Assembly: GCF_010747415.1 (NCBI RefSeq)
Contig: NZ_JAAGNZ010000001.1
Span: 3,596,001-3,660,000, forward strand
DNA: 64,000 bases
Direction of reading: 5' to 3'
DNA from: Spirosoma agri
GTDB lineage: Bacteria; Bacteroidota; Bacteroidia; Cytophagales; Spirosomataceae
Positions within the stretch are counted from its first letter, which is position 1, and the number at the start of each line of letters is the position of its first letter. Made by a program: the position numbers and the translations under genes. The notes beneath the pieces were generated by a model. That model had not been told where the DNA came from. It ran no database searches and was given only the letters and a program-made list of their open reading frames with translations. Shown here in pieces: positions 51,473 through 60,795 of this stretch.

Positions 51473-51499
51473 ACGATCAGTTTTTTGAGGTGGGTTTCG

Positions 51500-54400
51500 T
51501 TAAAAACCAAAGTTTAAAGCAGCCTGGTACGACTTGAAGTTTGGCATCGTGCTGTGATCGGTTCCCCGATCCCAGGCCGAGTTCGACGTTCCCGAGCTAA
51601 TTTCCGGATCGAAACCGGTGTACTTGGTGAGCGTCCAGAGATTACGGCCCGACAGGACCAATTGCAGGCGTTTAACTGCCGGAATCTTGAACACTTTCGC
51701 AAAGTCGATACCAACCGAGATGTTTCTCAACCGCAGGAATGAAGCATCTTCGTAGAAATAATCTTTGGTGCCATTGGCTGTCCGTTGTGCGTAGATACCC
51801 CGGTAGAAAGCCGTCCAGGCACCCGTTTGGCCATCGATGGTGAAGGGCTTCGTGTAATCGCTGTGGATACCATCCCGGTACATCCATTCTTTCGTCTGGT
51901 TGTAGAGGTGGTTACCGTTCACCCAGTCAAACTGAACGCCAAACGTCAGGAAGTTCTTGAAGGTCACATCTTGGATAAACGACATGTTGAATTTCGGGTT
52001 TGGATCGCCAAAGCTGAACTTGTCCGCCGTGAAGTAAGGTTGTTTCGTTGCTTTGTTGACGACGAACCCGTTGCTGGCCAGGGTGTAATTTTCCTGATCG
52101 GCCGTGGCAATGAATGGGTTACCATTCGCATCCCGCGCATCGACACTATGGATGGTTTTGTAACCATAAAGCTGACCGATTTTTTCACCCGCCTTCAACA
52201 CGTAGTTCGTACTACCGGCATTGGACGTAACCACGATCGGTGCATCACCCCGAACAGCAAGGATCTCAGAAGTCTGCTTCCCAAAGTTGACGGTTGTATT
52301 CCATTTAAAATTAGCCCCCTGATAAACCGTTGAGTTCAACGACATCTGAAGACCATTCGAACCCAAGGTAAAGGCATTATCCGTTAGCTTACCCAGGCCG
52401 ACAGAAGGCGCTACGTCAATCTGGTAGATGGCGTCTTTCGTTTTCCGATTCCAGTACGTAGCCGACAGGGCAATGGCGTTCAACCAGTTGCTACCCTTGA
52501 ATAAACTGAATACCATGTCGGTTCCAAGTTCGAGTTCTTCCGATACCTCTACGCCCAGCGCCGGATTAGGCTGTCCGTTTGCATAATAGAATGCCGTAGT
52601 GTTACCTACTGTTGTTGGTGTAATGGTTACGTACCGGTCGAAGGGCTGCGGCTGGATACCCGCCTGACCGTAAGCTGCGCGTAGTTTCAACTCAGGCAGG
52701 AAATTATTCACGGCGCTGTTCTCCCAGAATTTCAGGGATGACAACCGCAGATACGCGTCGCCACGAGGGAACGTAAAGGGCTTGGAACCCTGACCGAACG
52801 CAGACGAATAATCGCTCCGGAAACCACCCGAGAAACCAGCAAATTCACCAATTTCAAACCGTTGGTTGATCAGATAACCATAGGTGATGAATGGTTCCAG
52901 ATAGTCACGGTACACACGCCATGAGGTTGTGTTGGCCGCGTTATACGGTGCGTAGGCAGCGGGCAGGCCAATGGATGCGCTCGTGTACTCTTTCACCTTA
53001 CTATTACGCCAGTCGAACAAGACCTGCGTAGTCGATTTGATCGGAAGATTCAGGTGAAAATCATCTTTAAAATCGAAAGAAGCCGTAGCCGAAGCCAGGA
53101 AGTTCTGGAACACTTTACTATTTACGTACTTCGTCAGATCACCGGTGTTCGTGGTGTTGTAATTAGAAATATAGTTCGTCGTTCCCTGCGTTAACCAAAA
53201 TTTGTTGTTGGCGTTGTTGGCCTGGTTCATGTACTCCAAATCACGGTTTTGGGTCTGGTAGTTCAATCCGTATTTCAAATCCAGATCAACGTATTTTGGA
53301 AACTTGTAGTTAAGGTTCAGGTTCTGAATGATGTCGACCTTATTGTCGTTGTTACGGGTATACGCCTGCCGGTACGATGGGTTAGACGCGTTGATACCGA
53401 TCGTCTGGTTCATACTCAGCGGAATAGACCCATCTGTAGTTGTCAGGTCGAAGTCAGCTAATGGATAGGCATTCAGCAGGCTGTACAGAATAGTCCGGTC
53501 CAGTGATTTCAGCGTGCTCTTCGTATAGGCTAACTGCGTGATCGACCGCAGGGTAAGCCCTCTGGCTAACTGTGCACCGATGTTAGCGGATAAATTGCTC
53601 CGATCCCAGTAACCATTATCCCGAATGTTACTTTCCTGGTGGCTATTGGAAACAGACAGGCCAAAATCGGCTTTCGGACTACCACCCGTGATGGCGATAC
53701 TATTGTTGATCGTATTAGCCGGTTTGAAGAAATAATCGAAGTGATCGTGGTATTGCAGATTGGCGTCGTATGGCTTGCTGTTGGTAGCCGTCGGGTCCGT
53801 CGAGTTGTATTGTACGTTCTCGGAATAAACGCCGTTGACTGCATCATACACGATTGGTCTGCCCGATGAGCCAATAATGTTGTTGTTGGCATCGGTAGCA
53901 AACGCGTGCAATTGCGCTTTGCTCAGGCCGCCATTATTCAGGAAGGTATTCTGGGCAATGCTCGACGAAAAATCGATGTTCATCTGACCGTTCTTCCCCT
54001 TTTTGGTGAACAACTGGATAACACCATTGGCACCCTGCGCCCCGTATATCGTAGCCGCAGCCGCACCCTGTACGACCTCAACGCGTTCGATGGAGTTTAA
54101 ATCGATCGTTTGCAGACTGGTAGCGCCCATCTGAATACCATCGATCAGGATCATAGGCTGCGTACCCCGGTTGATCGTGTTGATACCACGCAGCAGGATG
54201 TTTACGTCCGCACCGGGCGTACCGCTCCGGCTGGTGATCTGGGCACCCGGAATTTTACCGATCAGCGCCTGATCGACCGAAGCTGACGGCGTCTGGGGTA
54301 GATCTTTAGCCGTGACCGCTTCAACCGAGATACCAATTTTCCGTTTGTCGGTAGCCACGCCAACCCCGGTGATAACAACTTCCGACAGTTGTTTGGTATC

Positions 54401-54691
54401 ACTTGTCAGGCTAACGTTCACGACCGAGTTCGCCCCAATCTCAACTTCTTTGGTGGCCATGCCGATGAAGGAGAACACCAGCGCACCTCTTGCCGGGGCC
54501 GCTATCGAATAATTACCCTCTCCATCGGTGACGGCACCGGTGGTGGTTCCTTTTACAACTACGGATACACCGGGAAGTGTGGTGCCATCTTCGGCGGAGG
54601 ATACCTTACCGGTAACAGTCCGTCCCTGAGCCCAGGTAAAAGCCCACGTTGAGCACACTAGCAAGAAGCTCAAAAGTAATTTTCTTATCAT
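51500..54691 (-). CDS. SusC/RagA family TonB-linked outer-membrane protein
   Basis: The 1063-residue protein has a signal peptide, then a carboxypeptidase-like domain (about residues 25-105, GRTVTGKVSSAEDGTTLPGV), a TonB box region and plug domain. The plug carries DVNILLRGINTINRGTQPMI followed by LIDGIQMG, then IERVEVVQGAAAATIYGAQG. A C-terminal 22-strand barrel ends in AALNFGF. It imports nutrient with TonB energy together with the SusD partner. A good promoter lies 49 bases upstream, with a small palindrome near the -33 box. Confidence 0.95.
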   Translation of the reverse strand: MIRKLLLSFLLVCSTWAFTWAQGRTVTGKVSSAEDGTTLPGVSVVVKGTTTGAVTDGEGNYSIAAPARGALVFSFIGMATKEVEIGANSVVNVSLTSDTKQLSEVVITGVGVATDKRKIGISVEAVTAKDLPQTPSASVDQALIGKIPGAQITSRSGTPGADVNILLRGINTINRGTQPMILIDGIQMGATSLQTIDLNSIERVEVVQGAAAATIYGAQGANGVIQLFTKKGKNGQMNIDFSSSIAQNTFLNNGGLSKAQLHAFATDANNNIIGSSGRPIVYDAVNGVYSENVQYNSTDPTATNSKPYDANLQYHDHFDYFFKPANTINNSIAITGGSPKADFGLSVSNSHQESNIRDNGYWDRSNLSANIGAQLARGLTLRSITQLAYTKSTLKSLDRTILYSLLNAYPLADFDLTTTDGSIPLSMNQTIGINASNPSYRQAYTRNNDNKVDIIQNLNLNYKFPKYVDLDLKYGLNYQTQNRDLEYMNQANNANNKFWLTQGTTNYISNYNTTNTGDLTKYVNSKVFQNFLASATASFDFKDDFHLNLPIKSTTQVLFDWRNSKVKEYTSASIGLPAAYAPYNAANTTSWRVYRDYLEPFITYGYLINQRFEIGEFAGFSGGFRSDYSSAFGQGSKPFTFPRGDAYLRLSSLKFWENSAVNNFLPELKLRAAYGQAGIQPQPFDRYVTITPTTVGNTTAFYYANGQPNPALGVEVSEELELGTDMVFSLFKGSNWLNAIALSATYWNRKTKDAIYQIDVAPSVGLGKLTDNAFTLGSNGLQMSLNSTVYQGANFKWNTTVNFGKQTSEILAVRGDAPIVVTSNAGSTNYVLKAGEKIGQLYGYKTIHSVDARDANGNPFIATADQENYTLASNGFVVNKATKQPYFTADKFSFGDPNPKFNMSFIQDVTFKNFLTFGVQFDWVNGNHLYNQTKEWMYRDGIHSDYTKPFTIDGQTGAWTAFYRGIYAQRTANGTKDYFYEDASFLRLRNISVGIDFAKVFKIPAVKRLQLVLSGRNLWTLTKYTGFDPEISSGTSNSAWDRGTDHSTMPNFKSYQAALNFGF

Positions 54692-54739
54692 TTTCGACTT
54701 CGTGTAAATTAGGTTAGACTACTTAAGGTAATTATCCAT

Positions 54740-54770
54740 CAAAAGTAGATACGACAACGTTTATTTCAAA
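54740..54770 (-). promoter_or_regulatory. Promoter of the susC-susD operon
   Basis: On the minus strand TTTG (54767-54770) and TACTTTTG (54740-54747) are separated by 19 bases, a complete match to the Bacteroidota promoter model. The start would lie near 54733, about 42 bases before the ATG. Confidence 0.65.
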
Positions 54771-54771
54771 G

Positions 54772-54783
54772 TTCAATATTGAA
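54772..54783. promoter_or_regulatory. 12-bp palindrome adjoining the susC promoter
   Basis: TTCAATATTGAA is a perfect palindrome immediately upstream of the -33 box, a position suited to an activator. No regulator gene is next to the operon. Confidence 0.35.
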
Positions 54784-55365
54784 AATATCATAAAACTTAA
54801 GGTAAAGAACTGTACTTCCGCGCACAAAATATAATTTTGACTTAGTGCCATATATAGAATATAGTAGGGACAAAATCGCAATAAATAAAATTATTTCCTC
54901 TATTTATCAGCCAAAATAGCATCTTTTTCTACATAAAACTAAAATTGGTCACACAAAGCTACTATTAGAAAAGTACCTTTTTTATTAACCATCAAATCGT
55001 AGTCAAATGGACATTTTTTAAGTATAATTACTTAATTAAATCAATATTTTCATACATTACCATAGAATTAATTGTACTTAAACAATATTTCATAATTAAA
55101 TTTTATACAAGGCAAATCTTTCTTTCTTTTAGATAGAAAATTAGATAATTAACGATAGATTCTAAATAAAATTTCCGGGAAGACTTCTGCAAAACTGTCC
55201 ACAGTAAATCCAGCACAGGGCTGATGGGCTACCTTGTGTCAGTGAATTCCAGGAATCGTATGCGATGTAAAACTGGTTTTACCAGGTGACGAATGCCCGG
55301 ATGCTGCACACGAGCATATAGACCACGGACGTGGAGAAATGGCGAACGCCTGACCGTGAAACTAA

Positions 55366-55406
55366 AAATGTGTAGCACCAGCCTCGACAACCGATACTAC
55401 ACATTT
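55366..55406 (-). terminator. Terminator of the DUF4403 gene
   Basis: AAATGTGTAG and CTACACATTT pair around a 21-base loop, and on the minus strand T residues follow. It is 19 bases after the stop. Confidence 0.65.
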
Positions 55407-55424
55407 CGTTTAGTGGACTCTATT

Positions 55425-56846
55425 TTACTGTAATCCGTCCACTTTCACGTCGATTCGGCCACGGGCATTCACTACGGCCAACAGGGCAGTTGGGGTTAGA
55501 TAAACCTGATCGGGACGAATTTCATCAATCCGGCCATTGACGACAACTCCTTTGGTCAATTGGTTATTCCTGAGTTTTTCCCCGAGAAGCTTCTGCATGT
55601 CGGCAATCTGCGAACCAACCGGAATCGTGAACTGCTTTTCCAGCGTCCGGGCAAAGGTGCCTTTTAACAACCAGCTGGCTGATTGCTGGAGAATGTTTTT
55701 CGTATCCAGATCATAGGCGAGGTCTTTGAGCGAAATGGTCTGACTGGCGGCATCATAATAGGGTCGTCCGCGCAGATAAACATCTCCGTTGATCGTTCCT
55801 TTCAGACCGGCTTTAATGATCAGGTTGTTATTCTGTCCATACATTTCTATACTCGTCACCGTGATTTTGTACCGATCTTCGTTGAACGAGAACGATTTGC
55901 CCACAAATTCGTCGGCAACAAGGCGGGTTGCTTCCTGGTAGCTGGCTTCACTGAGCAGACCGATCTGAAAATCGTCCTTCACCTGCGATACCACCGTTAG
56001 ATCAGGCAGCGACACGACCGAACGAACATCGGGTTTGGCACCAGTCGTTGTCAGGGTAAACCCTTCGATACCAATCGTAGCCCGGATAGTACGCCCCTCA
56101 AACCGAAGGGGCGTAATGAGCACGCGCTTGGGCACAACCTGCAAATACGTTCGGTATTTTTCGGAAACCAGATATGGTTCGCGTAGGGTGTTCCAGGCTT
56201 TTAATACGGGCGTTCGGAGGTCGATATTCCGGCGGATCTGCTGATCGAGCGTTTTGGTGATCGTGCCCAGGTTCTTATCGATCAGCCGCCCGACGATGTT
56301 CGTTATAGGAATATTCAAACCGATGACACTCACGGTTGGCCGACGTACCCAGCCGTATCCATCCGCTTGCGTCTGGGTGTGAACAGACCAGTCGGGATCA
56401 AGGTCAAATTTGGTTTTGAACCGCAGATCGATCTCGAATTCGGTTTCTTTGTACTGAGTGAACCCCAATACCGTTATGCCCGCTTTGGCCCAGATCTTCA
56501 GGGGAACCGTAAAATGAAACAGGCTGTCCTGCGCATTGATGATGATGGTGCCCCGCTTCCAGACCTTCGTCATGAAGTTGTCTTTGTTGTTGTCATCGAG
56601 GCTATTGTCTTCATAGATCAGCCCGTTAACCTGCGCATTGATCTGGCGTTCAACATCCCCAAGCGCAATGGATACAGGCACGTGTACAGTAGACAAAAAG
56701 CGTTCGTTACGGACTTCCATTTCGGTAGTATTATAGGCTTCTTTAGGTGCTTTTGGGTTTAGACGATCAGCCGAAGGCTGGCAACTAATGCTAGTGATGA
56801 TCAACAGCCCAAGACACGCTGAACGAACCACTGAAAAACGACTCAT
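55425..56846 (-). CDS. DUF4403 lipoprotein
   Basis: The 473-residue protein has a signal with Cys in ITSISCQPS (about residue 22), so it is a probable lipoprotein. The body matches DUF4403, with QIRRNIDLRTPVLKAWNTLR, then REPYLVSEKYRTYLQVVPKR and a beta-rich C-terminal part with GRIDVKVDGLQ. The family is secreted or envelope-located in Bacteroidota and Proteobacteria; its activity is unknown. An inverted repeat at 56986-57037 lies in the gap upstream. Confidence 0.85.
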   Translation of the reverse strand: MSRFSVVRSACLGLLIITSISCQPSADRLNPKAPKEAYNTTEMEVRNERFLSTVHVPVSIALGDVERQINAQVNGLIYEDNSLDDNNKDNFMTKVWKRGTIIINAQDSLFHFTVPLKIWAKAGITVLGFTQYKETEFEIDLRFKTKFDLDPDWSVHTQTQADGYGWVRRPTVSVIGLNIPITNIVGRLIDKNLGTITKTLDQQIRRNIDLRTPVLKAWNTLREPYLVSEKYRTYLQVVPKRVLITPLRFEGRTIRATIGIEGFTLTTTGAKPDVRSVVSLPDLTVVSQVKDDFQIGLLSEASYQEATRLVADEFVGKSFSFNEDRYKITVTSIEMYGQNNNLIIKAGLKGTINGDVYLRGRPYYDAASQTISLKDLAYDLDTKNILQQSASWLLKGTFARTLEKQFTIPVGSQIADMQKLLGEKLRNNQLTKGVVVNGRIDEIRPDQVYLTPTALLAVVNARGRIDVKVDGLQ

Positions 56847-56985
56847 ACTAACTGGTTAATTTGGCAGCTAAACGCTAGAAATGGCTTCAGTAACGATTAT
56901 GTAAGATTGCTCGCTGAACGGTAGGGAGCAACCCACTTATATCGCATACGATACAACATACAGAACGAACGAATTGACGTTATGG

Positions 56986-57037
56986 CAGACTCCGACCGTT
57001 TGCGGCACTGCTACGTGTTGCAAACGGTCGGAGTCTG
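56986..57037. repeat. 18-bp inverted repeat between DUF4403 and smr genes
   Basis: CAGACTCCGACCGTTTGC (56986-57003) and its complement (57020-57037) flank a 16-base loop. It lies 47 bases after the smr-like gene stop on the minus strand. No T-run follows on either side. Confidence 0.7.
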
Positions 57038-57084
57038 TTTAGATAATCAAACCAGGCAAACCGGAAAATGGCTTCCCAGATTCG

Positions 57085-58143
57085 CTATTTAATTGTCACT
57101 TTCGTGGCTCCATACCCGAACTTCTCTTTCTGGGCATCTTCGAAGAAGCGTACGTTCGGATGCTTCCCCAGTCGTTTATGCAGTTCCGTTCGGAGCGCCC
57201 CGCTCCCAACCCCGTGAATGAACGTGATGTCCTGCATACCACTGGCAATCGCATTTTCAAGGGAACGGTCGAACGTGTCGAGCTGAAGTTTGAGGAGATC
57301 AGCCGAGGTGCGTTTATCCGTCCCACTGGGCAATAACGCTTCCGTGTGCAGATCAACGACCGATGAGGGCCGCTCGATGGATGATCCGATCGACTCCGAT
57401 TTGGGCTTGAGCATTTCGGCTTTCAGATCTTCCGGCCGAATCGTCGCGGGCCGATGCTGCGTACTGACATTGCTCCCTCCCCGATTGGCTGCGGGTGCTG
57501 CCGGCGACGCTCCCGACGAACTATCGACCGCCACATCAGCATCCAGCTGGGTCTGAAAACCAGGTTGATTCAGCACGGGAACCGTCGTTTTGGCTTTGAA
57601 GAACGTAGCCGCCCGCGCTTTAAATCGTTTGACCAGCGGTGCCCGTAGCGAGGCTTTACCGGCCCGAAACCATAATCCCTGGACCACGAACGTTGGCCAT
57701 TCTTCAAACTTGGCATGTGCGTACAGATCGTTCATTTTCTGCTGTCCCTTCGGCTTTAGCACCCCACTTTGCAGACCACGAAACTGCACACCGCCCCCGG
57801 CACCCGCCGATTCTTCGCCCAGCGTGTAGGGAAAATCCCAATCGGTGTTGTTGACCAGATGAAGCGTATACTCCCGATCGTTGACGGGAATAAAAGCCAG
57901 ATAAATCCCCTGGTTGGACAGAATAGCGGGTGCCGACGGGGTCACTGTTTTCTGCGGTTCAAAGATACTGGGCTTTAATAATCGCTCGGCCTCCAACGGC
58001 GAAACCAGCACCAGTTCCGACCGCATGACCGGAATCCGGAACCCATCCTCAATTTCAATTTCAATCATGTTGCCCGGTAAAAACCGCGACACCACACCCT
58101 GTTCTTTTGCCCGAAGCAACCGGACTTTATCGCCGATATTCAT
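57085..58143 (-). CDS. DUF2027-Smr domain protein
   Basis: The 352-residue protein begins with the Bacteroidota DUF2027 beta region (MNIGDKVRLLRAKEQGVVSR, then GNMIEIEIEDGF). A variable linker rich in Ser, Pro and Ala (about residues 200-245) leads to a C-terminal Smr domain (about residues 268-350: VVDLHTEALLP, ITFIHGVGSGALRTELHKRL). The Smr domain of MutS2-like proteins cleaves or nicks RNA or DNA in ribosome rescue; whether this one does is unknown. TACCTTTG promoter box lies upstream. Confidence 0.88.
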   Translation of the reverse strand: MNIGDKVRLLRAKEQGVVSRFLPGNMIEIEIEDGFRIPVMRSELVLVSPLEAERLLKPSIFEPQKTVTPSAPAILSNQGIYLAFIPVNDREYTLHLVNNTDWDFPYTLGEESAGAGGGVQFRGLQSGVLKPKGQQKMNDLYAHAKFEEWPTFVVQGLWFRAGKASLRAPLVKRFKARAATFFKAKTTVPVLNQPGFQTQLDADVAVDSSSGASPAAPAANRGGSNVSTQHRPATIRPEDLKAEMLKPKSESIGSSIERPSSVVDLHTEALLPSGTDKRTSADLLKLQLDTFDRSLENAIASGMQDITFIHGVGSGALRTELHKRLGKHPNVRFFEDAQKEKFGYGATKVTIK

Positions 58144-58234
58144 ACACGTTAAATTTTGACAGGATTACCCGCGCAATTGGATTGATTCAACCGGAAATCC
58201 TGTTACTGTCTTTATATTCTTAGCAATCGCTTTT

Positions 58235-58242
58235 CAAAGGTA
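58235..58242 (-). promoter_or_regulatory. -7 box of the smr-like gene
   Basis: TACCTTTG on the minus strand, 92 bases before the ATG at 58143. Confidence 0.5.
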
Positions 58243-58249
58243 CAACGAT

Positions 58250-58257
58250 TAAATTTG
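58250..58257 (+). promoter_or_regulatory. -7 box of the helicase gene
   Basis: TAAATTTG on the plus strand, 21 bases before ATG 58279. It lies 7 bases from the divergent smr box, so the two promoters are back to back. Confidence 0.4.
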
Positions 58258-58278
58258 CCTGATTATACCAACCGTACT

Positions 58279-60765
58279 ATGACCGTCGCCGTAAACGAAA
58301 AACTTGATCTTGCCACCAACTTCGTTCTGCATACAAACCGGAATATTTTTCTGACGGGCAAAGCAGGAACGGGCAAAACGACATTTCTGCATCAGATCAA
58401 GCAGTCGAACGCCAAGCGGCTGGCGGTAGTGGCTCCAACGGGGGTAGCGGCTATCAATGCCGGGGGGGTTACCATTCATTCGTTGTTTCAGCTACCGTTC
58501 GGTCCGCTCGTACCGGGTTCGACGCAACGCGAAACCCGGAAGTTCAACCGCGAAAAAATCAACCTGATCCGCACCCTCGATCTGCTCGTTATTGACGAGA
58601 TCAGTATGGTCAGGGCCGATGTGCTGGATGGTATCGATGAAGTGCTCCGGCGCTATCGGAACAACACCCAACCGTTTGGTGGGGTTCAGTTACTGCTGAT
58701 CGGCGATATGCAGCAGTTACCGCCCGTTATTCGGGATGACGACTGGGCTCTGCTGCGCCCGCATTATGACACCGGCTATTTTTTCGGAAGCAAAGCTCTG
58801 CAACAGACGCCTTACGTGTCGATCGAACTGACCCATATTTATCGTCAGTCCGATGAACGGTTTATCAATCTGCTGAACAGTATTCGGGAGAAAACCGTGA
58901 CCCGGCTGCAACTGGACGAACTCAATCAACACTACATCCCTAATTTTCAGCCGAAAGATACAGAGGGATACATTACGCTATCGACCCACAATACAACGGC
59001 CCAGCAGATAAATAGCCAGAAGCTGGAATCCCTACGAACAAAACTTCATTCCTTTACGGCCATCGTCGAAGGGGATTTTCCGACCCACGCCTATCCGACC
59101 GAAGCCGAACTCGACCTGAAAGTTGGGGCTCAGGTGATGTTTATCAAAAACGACATCTCCCGCGATAAACTGTATTATAACGGCAAGATTGGGCAGGTAA
59201 CGGATATGGAGGAAGGGGTGATTTTTGTGCGCAGCCAGCAGGATGGCGACGAAATTGCCGTCTACCCGGCAGACTGGACCAATACACGCTACACCCTCGA
59301 TCCGGAAACGAAGGAGATCAAAGCTGAACCAATCGGCAAATTCACCCAATTTCCCCTACGACTCGCCTGGGCCATTACGATCCACAAAAGCCAGGGGCTA
59401 ACGTTCGAGAAAGCGATCATCGATGCGTCGGGCGCGTTTGCGCACGGGCAGGTTTACGTGGCCCTGAGCCGCTGTAAAAGTCTGGAAGGACTGGTGCTGC
59501 GGACGCCCATTCCATCGCACAGCATCAAAACGGAGCAAACGCTGGAGGACTTTCATGAGCAGGTTCAGCAGCAGACGCCCACCCAGCAACACCTCGAAGA
59601 ATCGAAGCGAACGAATCAGGAGTACCTATTGCGGGAGTTATTTTCCTTTGAACGGGCCAACTCGCTGGTATACCGCTGCCGACGGATCGTTAACCAGCAC
59701 CTAGCCAGCTTTCCCGATGAACTCCATGTGAATCTCACCCAGCTTGCCGATAGCATACGCGCCAAGGCAATGGACATAGGGAATCGGTTTCAACAGCAGC
59801 TGTTAGTCTATTTTTCCAGTGACGTTCTGCCCGAAACGAACGAGTCGCTACAGGAACGTGTCCGCAAGGCAAGTGCGTATTTCCAGACCTTACTGGCCGA
59901 CGAACTGCTCCCGATCATTTACCGCTGCCCAACCGATTGCGACAACAAACAGGCGCGCGAAAGCATGCTGGAGCTTCTGGATGAGCTAGAGAAAGAGCTG
60001 TTCAGCAAACTCCGCAGTTTCGAAAGCAGTCGCAATGGGTTCAGCGCGTTGTTGTACTTGCAGGCACGTAACCGGGCCGAGCTCGACTTTATGCCCGAGC
60101 GCCGAAAGATTGAACCCCAACCAACCGAAACACCATCCGATAGTTCGTCTCGTGGTGGCCTCTACGGTGCGCTCATGAAGTGGCGGAATGAGATAGCGGG
60201 TGAACACAATACGTCTGGCTACATGATTCTGCCACAGAAGACCGTAGCCGAACTGGCGCGCATCCGTCCGACTTCGACCGACGAACTGCTGGCAATCAAA
60301 GGATTCGGAAAAACGAAAGTACAGCAAGTGGGGGCCGACATTCTGACGATCATTCAGGCCCATGCCGCCCGGAGCGAAGAACGTCAATCGGCGAAAGAAC
60401 CAAAACAGAAGACGCCGAAGGAACCCAAAGCGCCGAAGGAGCCAAAAGAACCAAAAATTCCATCGGCGACCGTTACGCTGACCCTTTTCCAGTCGGGCAA
60501 AACAATGGCGGATATCGCGGCTGAGCGTGGTTTATCCGTTTCTACGATCGAAAGTCATCTGGCCAAATGCATCACATCCGGCGATCTGTCGGTTGACGAT
60601 GTGCTGCCAGCTGACCGCATCCGTGCCATCCGCTCCTACCTCGAAACCTATCAGCCTGACAATCTGTCCGACGTGCTCAACGCCATTGGCGACGGAGTAA
60701 CGTACAGCGAAATCCGGTTTGTCAGAAACGCCATGCGGGCCGAACTGGGGCTAGCCGATGAATAA
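58279..60765 (+). CDS. PIF1-like helicase with HRDC and HTH_40 C-terminus
   Basis: From ATG 58279 the protein has 828 residues; a TTG at 58255 is rejected. The N-terminal SF1 helicase has Walker A GKAGTGKTTF (about residue 30), APTGVAAINAGG, DEISMVRADVLDG, and the final motif HKSQGLTFEKAIID with VALSRCKSLEG. An HRDC-like domain (about 620-690: LARIRPTSTDELLAIKGFGK), a Lys/Pro/Glu linker and a C-terminal HTH_40 domain (about 720-828) complete it. Those two C-terminal modules are best known from RecQ. Role: DNA unwinding in repair or recombination. Confidence 0.88.
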   Translation: MTVAVNEKLDLATNFVLHTNRNIFLTGKAGTGKTTFLHQIKQSNAKRLAVVAPTGVAAINAGGVTIHSLFQLPFGPLVPGSTQRETRKFNREKINLIRTLDLLVIDEISMVRADVLDGIDEVLRRYRNNTQPFGGVQLLLIGDMQQLPPVIRDDDWALLRPHYDTGYFFGSKALQQTPYVSIELTHIYRQSDERFINLLNSIREKTVTRLQLDELNQHYIPNFQPKDTEGYITLSTHNTTAQQINSQKLESLRTKLHSFTAIVEGDFPTHAYPTEAELDLKVGAQVMFIKNDISRDKLYYNGKIGQVTDMEEGVIFVRSQQDGDEIAVYPADWTNTRYTLDPETKEIKAEPIGKFTQFPLRLAWAITIHKSQGLTFEKAIIDASGAFAHGQVYVALSRCKSLEGLVLRTPIPSHSIKTEQTLEDFHEQVQQQTPTQQHLEESKRTNQEYLLRELFSFERANSLVYRCRRIVNQHLASFPDELHVNLTQLADSIRAKAMDIGNRFQQQLLVYFSSDVLPETNESLQERVRKASAYFQTLLADELLPIIYRCPTDCDNKQARESMLELLDELEKELFSKLRSFESSRNGFSALLYLQARNRAELDFMPERRKIEPQPTETPSDSSSRGGLYGALMKWRNEIAGEHNTSGYMILPQKTVAELARIRPTSTDELLAIKGFGKTKVQQVGADILTIIQAHAARSEERQSAKEPKQKTPKEPKAPKEPKEPKIPSATVTLTLFQSGKTMADIAAERGLSVSTIESHLAKCITSGDLSVDDVLPADRIRAIRSYLETYQPDNLSDVLNAIGDGVTYSEIRFVRNAMRAELGLADE

Positions 60766-60795
60766 TTACCAATCGATATGACTTTCCGGGTACGT

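Larger units (their letters stand above)
54692..55424. other. AT-rich noncoding gap upstream of susC
   Basis: This 733-base gap holds the susC promoter (54740-54770), a palindrome at 54772-54783 and the terminator of the DUF4403 gene (55366-55406). From about 54780 to 55150 it is conspicuously AT-rich compared with the rest of the window. The part from 55180 to 55360 returns to normal GC but no ORF of more than about 20 residues with a plausible start is visible. It could be a decayed gene or a long regulatory region. Confidence 0.6.

Noticed and set aside
55180-55360. Possible decayed gene in normal-GC part of the susC upstream gap
   Set aside because: No frame longer than about 20 codons with a start and no recognisable peptide.
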